A program made the translations under genes and the position numbers. The notes beneath the pieces were generated by a model. The model was given only the letters and a program-made list of their open reading frames with translations. It had not been told where the DNA came from and did not search any database. This document shows, piece by piece, positions 55,925 to 64,000 of a stretch of 64,000 nt of DNA (positions are counted from its first letter, which is position 1; each line of letters begins with the position of its first letter). The DNA is from Delphinus delphis (Eukaryota > Chordata > Mammalia > Artiodactyla > Delphinidae): positions 98,618,957 to 98,682,956 of the forward strand of contig NC_082689.1 of NCBI RefSeq assembly GCF_949987515.2, written 5' to 3'.

Positions 55925-56165
55925 AGTAGTGACAGAGCACACATCAGGTACTGTTCTAAAAGCTTTACACATATTAACTTTTAGTCCTTACAACAGCTCT
56001 ATGAGGTAAGTAGTCTTATTACAACCATCTCCATTTCACAAACGGGGAAATCAAGGCACAGAGAGGGCAAGTGATTTGCCTAATGCCACCCAGCAGGTAC
56101 ACAGCCAAGCCTGGACTTGAACCCAGGCTGTCTGTCTTAGAGTGTATTAACCACAACATTATCAG
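55925..56165 (-). mobile_element. MIR SINE
   Basis: Nearly complete reverse MIR: 'ACAACAGCTCTATGAGGTAAGTAG', 'CCATTTCACAAACGGGGAAATCAAGGCACAGAGAGGG', 'CAAGCCTGGACTTGAACCCAGGC'. Confidence 0.93.
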
Positions 56166-56389
56166 CCTCTTAGAGGTGAGTCAGAAAGGCCAAGAGTATT
56201 GAAACAACAAACAAAAACACAGTAGGAGGGAAGTGCTGGAGAAAACGGAGGGGCCATGAGGGAGGGGAAGCAGTTTTTGTCACTGGGGTGTGAAATCTAA
56301 AATTCAGGCTCAATACCAGTGCTTTCTCTCACCAAACAGCCCTCTGTATCAAACAGACCAAGCGCAGCTCCTGCTCATTGCTGAGTCTG

Positions 56390-56690
56390 GGTTTCAGGTT
56401 TGCGGTAGCTAATCACGCCCTCCTGCGAGAACCAGGGGGCACTCCACCCTCTTGATACTATGAAGCCTGCCCTCCACAGCCCCCGGCTGTTCCCTCTACT
56501 CCCGAGTGCAGCCCCTGTGCGGCCCTGAGTGGTGTGCAGCATCCTCTTCCCCGACGCGGTGAGTACACGTGACCGTGAACCGCTGTTGAGCTCATCGGTC
56601 CAGCGTCAGGTAATAACCCTCAGGTGGGAATCAGCCCTCACCAAGGGGGTGAGTGGGAGACGATGAAAACAGTCATGAGGAAGAATTAGA
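56390..56690 (+). mobile_element. Possible LTR fragment
   Basis: 'CCTGTGCGGCCCTGAGTGGTGTGCAGCATCC', 'CGGTGAGTACACGTGACCGTGAACC' and 'TAATAACCCTCAGGTGGGAA' resemble the 3' half of an old ERV LTR. The class is not certain. Confidence 0.35.
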
Positions 56691-56694
56691 GAAA

Positions 56695-57465
56695 GAAATG
56701 GTAGATGGATCTATGATGACCTTACTTATGTTGATGATGACCTTGTCCCCAGCCAGCCTGAATGTAGTCTGTGCCACTGGCAGCCCACTAACAGAGGAAG
56801 GGCCAGGAAAAAATCTGGGGGCCCCACTAACTTGTGCAGGGCCTCCCACCAACGTGGTTCTTAACTTTCCAATCCCTTGGCCCAAGTCAAGGTGACTGTC
56901 ACCAGGGCGATGGCTGCCAGGAGAGCTTGGGTGGACATTTATTGAATTAATACAATAAAATGCTTTAACACTATGGATAGTAAATGCTAATGATTAAGCT
57001 CTTTTCAAATATTCTATTTCCATTAAAGTGGTTATGGGGAAAATTACTTATGACAAAAAGCTCTGTGAAAACAGCAAGAAATAAAATTGTAGGTACGATA
57101 TAGTTTTCACTAGATTTTTTTTAAAAGCTAAATGTATGTGGAAAATGACCAGAAGGACATAGACCTAAATGATTATAACAGGAGGGTTAGCAGGCTGTGA
57201 TTATTTTAAATGTTTCTCGTTCCTGCTATTTTCCAAATTTTCTGAAATGGGATGTGTCACTTTCACAACTGAAAATGCACCCAATAATTGTTAAGATAAG
57301 CTCCTCTTAGGCTGGAATTAATGTTGTCACAACTTTTTATAGCATTACCTCCAGCAGGATGCTAGGCATTTAGCAGGTACTTAGGAAATGTCTGCTGGCG
57401 AGAACACAGAGAAAGCGAGAACGCTGTGATGTACCATGGAAGGACTGCGAGAGGAGAGCCCAGAG
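56695..57465. other. Unique AT-rich stretch, possibly with old LINE remnant
   Basis: 57120-57290 ('GGAAAATGACCAGAAGGACATAGACC...TTTCTGAAATGGG') may be an old LINE-like 3' fragment. Nothing else recognised. Confidence 0.3.
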
Positions 57466-57469
57466 TTCA

Positions 57470-57610
57470 GGGATCCATGCTGAGCTCTGTCAGAGCTCCT
57501 TTTGTAAGTACAGGCAGGCCACTTCATTTATCAGCAGCTCATTTCCCTCATGTGTACAGTGAGAATAATGCCCACAGGGTCCTACATCATTATTCTAAGG
57601 CAAGCATCAT
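57470..57610 (+). mobile_element. Possible MIR fragment
   Basis: 'AGGCCACTTCATTTATCAGCAGCTCATTTCCCTCATGTGTACAGTGAGAATAATGCCCACAGGG' follows the MIR core pattern with many changes. Confidence 0.45.
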
Positions 57611-57614
57611 CAAA

Positions 57615-58320
57615 GGAGCCACGTGGTTTGGGAACTTTCTCGGCAGGGTCAGCACCCACTGTGTTCCTGATACATCACACTTCACATCCCAGGCAGCTCA
57701 CATGCTCTATCCCTCGCCCCCATTGACCCCCCCCATCAGGTATGCACAGGCTGTGCCAGTGAGTTCCAGGATGTCCCTGGCAGCCTGTTTCGGCTTTGTT
57801 GACCCACCTAGCCAAAGCCTTAACCCAGACCAAGCCCCTGTCCAGAGCTGCTGTGCTCTATACTTATGCACTTCTTTCCCACCTGGGGTTACAGTAGTAG
57901 TTGCCTTATTGACATGAAATGAAATTTAAAAGACTAGTGTTTCAGCAACAGGAACGTTAAAGGTAAGGAGAATAAAAAAAGTGAAAGAGAAATTGTTGGC
58001 AGAGTTTTCAAATCCATCATGTGTTAGGCTTACTTTCCCAGAAACTGGAAATTAACCTTTTCCTTCTCTTTTTTCTTATTTGGAGAAGCAATGGTTTGTT
58101 CCATTGAGTCTCCAACTGGCTGAGGTCAAACAGGCTGCTCTGGTTTGAATTACCATTTTAGTTTCTCTAGCTCTTTATCATATTTGAACATCTCAGCTGG
58201 AGCACAGGCTCATTGATCGGTGTCAAATGCACATTTTCCAATCTGCTCCAATGGCTTCTTTTTTCCTAAAATAGTGTTTTCTCCCTCCACTGAGCCCAGC
58301 CCAGACACCGAGCCCGACTT
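57615..58320. other. Unique stretch
   Basis: No gene or repeat recognised. The 163-codon plus frame at 57426-57917 spans the MIR-like piece and low-complexity C-runs, so it is not accepted as coding. Confidence 0.3.
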
Positions 58321-58429
58321 CAACACGAGCTGACCTTCAGACACATCAGATCCATCCATCAGAGAAACTGTCCATTTGTGGTTTCTGGATTGTCTTATGA
58401 AGGACGAGAGCAGCAAAGCAGGTCGGGAG

Positions 58430-58545
58430 AAATGCATAAGGAATGTATCACTTTGAACAAGTCCCATACTTCCCTGTGTCTGCTTCCTCAGCTAAAGCAC
58501 AGGCACTGGACTAAATCAGTTACCTTTAGGAGTCTGGGAGTAGGG
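58430..58545 (+). mobile_element. Possible MIR-family fragment
   Basis: 'GAACAAGTCCCATACTTCCCTGTGTCTGCTTCCTCAGCTAAAGCACAGGCACTGGACTAAATC' resembles a diverged MIR core. Confidence 0.4.
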
Positions 58546-58549
58546 GTGG

Positions 58550-60035
58550 ATACGGGGAGACATATTCCTTGGGGTTTTTTAAATCAAGATCACGTGGAAG
58601 ATTTCTGTTTGTTGTTCAACTATGTCTCCTACAATCCCGGGTTTTGAAACGCCTCTACTTAAGGAGGGTTGGGAGTCCCTAAGAGAATGATTGGCCTGGT
58701 GATCCCTTTTACCTTTAGGTCTGACCCTGTGGAATGTGACTGCTTTTGATAGCATGTAGTCTACAAGAATATCACCGCAGGATGACAAAGGCTCTACCTA
58801 GGGAGTATGGTTTTAAAAGGATCACTGGCCTACCTAATCTTAGAGACACTAAAAGCTAAGGTTATTCCTGATGACCTTAACTAGTGTCATTTAAATTCAA
58901 GGAGGGTACTTACCCACAGTTCTTCACTAGAGGCAGCGTACGTGTTATAAAATCTTCATGACCGTGTATACAGCATATATAACACACGCCAACTACACAG
59001 CTACCTGATTCGGTAAGAAGAATACCCAGGAAGCAAATACACAGACTCAGAATTCACGAGGCACAATGAAAGTATTCCAAACACCAGAGGAAACCATACA
59101 GTAAGGGAATCATCCATAAGCGTGATGTCGCACCTACGACACAGAATGACTTGTGCTAGTAGTAGAGAGGGCATAGGGCAGTCATGCCCCACACTTTGCC
59201 CCCAAATGTTGACAATTCAGTTAAAGACGTACACATACCTATAAAAAGATGGTGCGGTGCAAGGCAATAGACGCTACGCCCAGTATGTACTATAAGCACA
59301 GTGGGGATTCAGAGGCAAGTCAGGGTAAAGCTTTCTGGGAACAAAGAATCTGACCTCACTCGGAAACCAGGAGAGGGGCCAGAAAGGGAGAAGAAAACAG
59401 CTGCTTCCTGGGGAACTGGAAGTGTGGGAAAACAGACTTTATGTTAACAAAGAAACAGACTGCTCGCAAAGGGCTGAGGTCGTCCTCTTTGAACATGGTG
59501 CACACGGTTAGCATCCATTCTTCCCTTTTCAACGATAACCCTGAACCAAGACCCAAACACCAATTCTACCTTTGATGAGCCCAGGAGGCATGGAACTGTC
59601 TGTGAACTGTGAACACAAAAGACTGGAGAGCAGAGAGAAGAGAGAAGGTACCCCTGAGCTGCCATTTCCAAGGGAGCCTGAAAGGTACCCGCTAAGGTGA
59701 GAGGTATAGAATCACAGTCCCTTGTTTTGAACAACACAATGGAGAGAGGTTGCAAAATGATGTCAGCTTGAGCCTTCCTGGACCTGGTTTTGTTCCTAGA
59801 AGCAGATAAGGATGGGTTGAATAAGGAGCCACACAGACGTGTCATGTGTGCAGAAGCAGTCTTTCACATGCTGGGAGGACAGAGGATTTGGCACTGTTAA
59901 CAGCTCTATATTTGCTGGTCTTCGTTGGCTAGACAGAGGTGAAGGCTCAGAGGACTTACACAAAACCCTGGAACGAAGGAAAATCCCTCCTGGAATACTC
60001 TTCTCTATACAAACCTGTTACAAATTATAATTTTA
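58550..60035. other. Unique stretch
   Basis: No repeat or gene named. The minus frame 59444-59845 (133 codons) has no family signature. Confidence 0.3.
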
Positions 60036-60039
60036 TACA

Positions 60040-61090
60040 AATTATAGAAAAAAGTTTACCTAATTCAAAACTAAGACATCAAAAAAGGAACTAGTATAGG
60101 CTCTGTAAAAAATATTACAAGAAAACTAAGGAAAAGTACAGGAAAAATAATGGCAAAGGATTTTTTTTGTATCGGCTCCATAGTGACTAAATACCTTGCC
60201 ATGAACTTTTAAAAATTTCATGAAGCAATCACACACACAAACAATAAAGCAGATATGTAAGAGCTCATGGAAAATGTGGTAAGACAGAAGAATTTGAAGC
60301 ATAAGCTAGCAGAAATGTGGAAAGAAGTGAAATTTTAAAAATAAATAAGTAAAACCATTATAGAAATAAAGACAAAATTGAAAGCAGCACATAGAAAATA
60401 AGACATTCCTAAGAATAGAGAAAGGAATAGAAAGGAAAAGACAATGATAGGAAAAATGAGAAAAAATATGAAATGGAAATAAATGAAGAGCTTAAAGGGA
60501 TTTACAAGAAAATGACAGAAAAGATAGACTGGCAAAGGACATAAAAGAATATTTCAAGATACGATTCAATAAATCTTCCTGAAAATAGAAGGCCTGGATA
60601 TATTGAAGGTCACAGAGAATCCAGGGAAAAGTTGACAAACATGATCTGGTACATTTATAAGACTTCACAGACAAAGAATTTTGGGGCAGCCATGTACCTC
60701 TCACATATGATGGGGGTGAAAAGAAATTGGCCTCAGACTTTACCACTGCATCATTTGCTTTTAGAAGACAGTAAGGTGACACCTTTGTAGTTAGTCCTCA
60801 AAAAACAAAATGTGACTCTGGAATTTTATACCCAGAAAAACTATCATTCATTGTAATGGTAACAAGCCAACGTTTTTGAACATACAAGAATTTAAGGCAT
60901 TTTGTTTCCATGAGCTTATCCTGAAGAAACTATCAGAGGAAGAACTTTCCAGCCACCTAAGAAATGAATGCAAAACAATAGCAAAGGACTAGGGAAGACC
61001 ACTAAATCTACTTAAATGTAGGAGTAAGTCTAAAACAAGTTGGGCTTTATGATTTAAAAACAGGCCGTAGATGTTGTAAATCCTAACAGT
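60040..61090 (+). mobile_element. Ancient L1/HAL1-like A-rich fragment
   Basis: A-rich strand with 'GGCCTGGATATATTGAAGGTCACAG', 'GGAATTTTATACCCAGAAAAACTATC' and 'ATCAGAGGAAGAACTTTCC', reminiscent of ORF1/3' regions of old L1-type elements. All frames are broken. Confidence 0.5.
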
Positions 61091-61384
61091 GTAGATCTAA
61101 CTCACAGAGGATGAAGAAGCGACATGTTCATTATCTTTTAGAGCTGGGAGATGAAAAGACAACGTTAAAAGCGATAAACATATTTATTAACAGCCAAAGG
61201 TAAATCCTAAGAAAGACAGGAAAACCACTGAAATAAAGCAGGGGATGGGAAGAAAAGGAGGGAGAAAAAGAATATACTAAGGGAAGGTTAATCAGATAGC
61301 TTTTCTCCCCATTTACTCTCAAGCCCATGTCATATAATAACCTCTCACCTTGCTGCTTGCTGCCCCAGACACACAAGACACTTA

Positions 61385-61590
61385 CCTACCCACTCATTTA
61401 TTCGTTCAACAAACATTTGTTAAATACCTAATATGTGCCAGGGCTGAGAGTAGGGCAGTGAGCAAAATAGACAAGGCTCCTGCCCTCAGGGAGCTTACAG
61501 ACATTTACTAGAGGCAGACACATTATAAACAACTAGCTATGTGATGTTATGCCAAGTAGCGATGAGTACTACGGAGAAAAATAAAGCTGA
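61385..61590 (-). mobile_element. L2 LINE 3' end
   Basis: 'TTCGTTCAACAAACATTTGTTAAATACC', 'ATGTGCCAGGGCTGAGAG', 'CCTGCCCTCAGGGAGCTTACAGAC' and 'GATGAGTACTACGGAGAAAAATAAAG' match the reverse L2 terminus. It is interrupted on the right by L1. Confidence 0.85.
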
Positions 61591-62100
61591 GTGGTACGCA
61601 TATACAATGGAATATTACTCAGCCATAAAAAAGAATGAAATAATGCCATCTGCAGCAACACGGATGGACCTAGAGAGTCTCATTCTAAGTGAAGCAAGTC
61701 AGACAGAGAAAGACAAATACCATATCACTTCTACGTGGAATCTAAAAAGAAAAAAAAAAAGATACAAATGATTACAAGCCAGAAACAGACTCACAGACTT
61801 CAAAAACAAATCTATGGTTACCAAAGGGGAAATGTGAGAGGGAGGGATCAATTAGGAGGTTGGGATTATACAGATACACGCTGCTATATATAAAATAGAG
61901 AACCAACAAGGACCTACTGGATAGCACAGGGAACTCTACTCAATATTCTATCATAACCTATATGGAAAAAGAATCTGAAAAAGAAGGGACATATGTATAT
62001 GTATAACTGAATCACTCTGTTGTACACCTGAAACTAGCACAACATTGTGAATCAACTATACTCCATTATAAAATAAAAAATTAAATAAAAAAATAATAAT
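61590..62100 (+). mobile_element. L1 3' end, 5' truncated
   Basis: ORF2 last codons ('ATACAATGGAATATTACTCAGCC', 'GCAACACGGATGGACC'), then the 3' UTR ('TTAGGAGGTTGGGATTATACA', 'TAGCACAGGGAACTCTACTCA', 'GTTGTACACCTGAAACTAGC') and an AATAAAAAATT tail. Same subfamily layout as the copy at 4.2 kb. The 76-codon frame at 61541 is residual ORF2. Confidence 0.93.
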
Positions 62101-62132
62101 TAGGGAGTGTCCTACTCACCTCTGGAGATCTG

Positions 62133-62133
<1 letters not shown>

Positions 62134-62210
<77 letters not shown>
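62134..62210. repeat. Compound microsatellite (AC)n(CT)n
   Basis: About 20 uninterrupted AC units (62134-62174) followed directly by about 18 CT units (62175-62210), shortly after the L1 tail. Confidence 0.98.
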
Positions 62211-62214
<4 letters not shown>

Positions 62215-64000
62215 TGGCAATCTGCTCTCAGCCTGCCCCCCATGCTTCCCACAGCCCCACTCTGAAAAACAGCCTCCTGGTCCCGTTGCCTCTGTCCTCA
62301 CCTCCTCTGTTCAAGCTCCCTGGGGCAGCTCACAGCCCCACCAGTCCTTTTCCTTTTGGCCTTTACCTGCGAGCACTGGAGAAAGCTGGAATCTGGGCAG
62401 AAAATCAGAGAAAACCAAGCACCTCTGTCAGAGTCAGCTCATTAAGGAAAACCCAGACATCTTTCACCAAGTTGGTTCCGGAGTACTTTATGAGCAAACT
62501 AAAAACTAAACCCTCAGTCTGATGGAGCTGTCTGAAGGCGCGGAATTGGCGATACCGATTAAAAGGAAACGGCTGACTGTTACCGATCTTACGTTCACTC
62601 AGCTGGCTACCAGAGGAGAAGGAAGATGTTCAAGCACAACGCAGACGGTTTTCTTGTCGCTTCTCCAGAGGGTCTCTCAGTTTGGCGTCTACTCCCTCGG
62701 CCCGTACTAGCACCCAGCAGGGCTGCAGGGGGTGTAGGTGAAGGAAATCGGGAGGAAGGAGTGAACAGTTCCAGAGGGGCTGCCAGGTGCCCGGCACTGT
62801 GTCAGCTTCTCCATATATGTTCTCCTGCTGAACTTCTACAAACCCCAGGCGTGGGTGCTAACAATACCGCAGGTGAGAACAACGGAAGTTCAGAAAGTTA
62901 ATGTATCAAAAAACGCACAAACCTCACAGCTGAGCTCCTGAGATCAAGTGCCAGTTTGATCCCACAAGGTTTCCCCTACTTCCTTTGGGATTTTACGAAA
63001 CACGCCACGAGAGGATGACAGCAGAAAACAACACAACATGGGTGGCCACCTGCTCTGCACAAACTCTATGATCAGTAGCGGGCATGGTTACAACCTAGGG
63101 ACTGAACAGCTCCACCCAGACACTGGTCAGACAGCTTTGGTTCCAGGACATTCCTGCAAACCTCAGCCAGAGCTGCCCCATCAGGGCTCCTTAGCCATGC
63201 CGGGGCCTGGGCCATGACGGAAGGATGCTGAAACTGACAGGGCAACGGGAGCCCTCAAAGCTCCGTGCTGTAGCCACCGGCCATGAGTTCCCAGACCAAG
63301 TTCTACCCTGGATCCTGTCCGCCTGGGCCTTCTTTCTTTTCCAACTATCTGAGTCAGCCCAGCCACTTCCCCCTAAAGATTCTGAAGGGCCTCAACCGGA
63401 TATACCAGAGGATGTTGGAAGTTTTAGGGAAAGACGGGAGGTAGGGGATATTGGGGAAAATGGAGGAAAAGAAGTGAGACCACATTGGGCCTCGAGGAGA
63501 AGAAAGAAAATAATTCCAAGGTTCCTTTATATGCTAGGCAGAAGGCAGACAAAAATTGATAATGAATGCCAATTATCTAGACCTGCTGAAAAACACTTAA
63601 AAAAAAAAAAGCATCAGTGCTTCATTAAAAACACATTTGCTCTCTGTGCAAGGGAGGAACAAAGATGATGAGAAGTGAAGTGGTATGTTTTTGAAAAGAA
63701 AAAAAATGACAAAAAAGGGCTGATGAGAAGTCCTCGAACACAAGATTACCAAATGGAAATTCAAACAGCTCCATTAAAAAATGGAACGCAGGGGCCAAAT
63801 TTCTGTTGAGGGAGAAGGAGATTTATAGAAACCTTGAGTGTGAGAATGGCAGCTCTGGCCACAGTCACTGCCCACCTGCAATTACTCAGAAACTCAGTGG
63901 CTTATTCTGACTACAAGCAGAGGGTTTAATACTATCTGTGGTGGTATTTGAAAAGCTGCAGTTTGCAAACAGTCTGCAGGGGCTTGCAGGGAGCCGGATG
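62215..64000. other. Unique stretch to window end
   Basis: No repeat family or gene recognised. Several 60-150 codon frames (62214-62522, 62626-62901, 63225-63668, all plus) lack signatures and supporting splice structure. A short A-run at about 63599-63610 is present without a recognisable retroelement body. Confidence 0.35.

Noticed and set aside
57426..57917. 163-codon plus-strand frame
   Set aside because: It crosses a MIR-like fragment and a C-run, with no recognisable domain or coding pattern.
63225..63668. 147-codon plus-strand frame near the window end
   Set aside because: It has an ATG but no signature, no splice context, and it runs into an A-run region; chance is more likely.

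Overview
This window is nuclear DNA from a cetacean (a whale or dolphin). The main evidence is the dense set of tRNA-derived CHR SINEs, which belong to the whale/hippo/ruminant clade. The 'GGAGCGGCTGGGCCCGTGAG' type (CHR-2), present here in many little-diverged copies with A-tails and target-site duplications, is typical of whales. I count 19 CHR-family copies in 64 kb, about one per 3.4 kb, in both orientations. The remaining mobile DNA is ordinary mammalian: artiodactyl-type L1 3' ends, older L1 fragments, L2, MIR, MER5A, MLT1 and MLT2-like LTRs, class I LTRs and a decayed ERV-L internal region.

No complete host protein-coding gene is visible. Almost all long open frames are SINE, L1 or chance translations. 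The window reads as intergenic DNA or part of a very large intron. The only hints of host transcripts are a weak 66-nt candidate cassette exon (37427-37492), a possible mRNA 3' end copied by retrotransposition (about 41027-41235, minus strand) and an unexplained open segment near 30.8 kb.

Layout. 0-5.4 kb: a three-level nest (CHR-2 inside L1 inside MER5A), MIRs, and an L2 split by an L1. 5.4-13.3 kb: mostly unique AT-rich DNA with one CHR-2, MIR/L2 pieces, an MLT1 LTR and a CA repeat. 13.3-24.7 kb: CHR-1 and CHR-2 SINEs, an ERV-L type LTR at 15.2 kb, an L1 3' end at 17.7 kb, and an L2 split by a MIR. 24.76-28.0 kb: one L1 insertion with a 5' inversion, with a CHR-2 in its tail, all enclosed by a 14-bp duplication. 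28.1-33.3 kb: two LTRs, old A/T-rich DNA and an MLT1 split by a SINE. 33.3-41.2 kb: three reverse-strand CHR-2 copies, an older L1 on the minus strand, and one CHR-2 with almost no tail. 41.6-46.8 kb: a decayed ERV-L gag-pol region interrupted by a CHR-1. 46.8-64 kb: L2, CHR-1, CHR-2 and short CHR copies, a second class I LTR, an old A-rich L1-like block, an L1 3' end and a compound (AC)n(CT)n microsatellite.

The most useful observations concern how the elements nest and date each other, plus a few candidate regulatory or transcribed segments. I did not find a convincing new biological system. Repeat family names come from recognised consensus features, not from a database search, and edges of old repeats are approximate.
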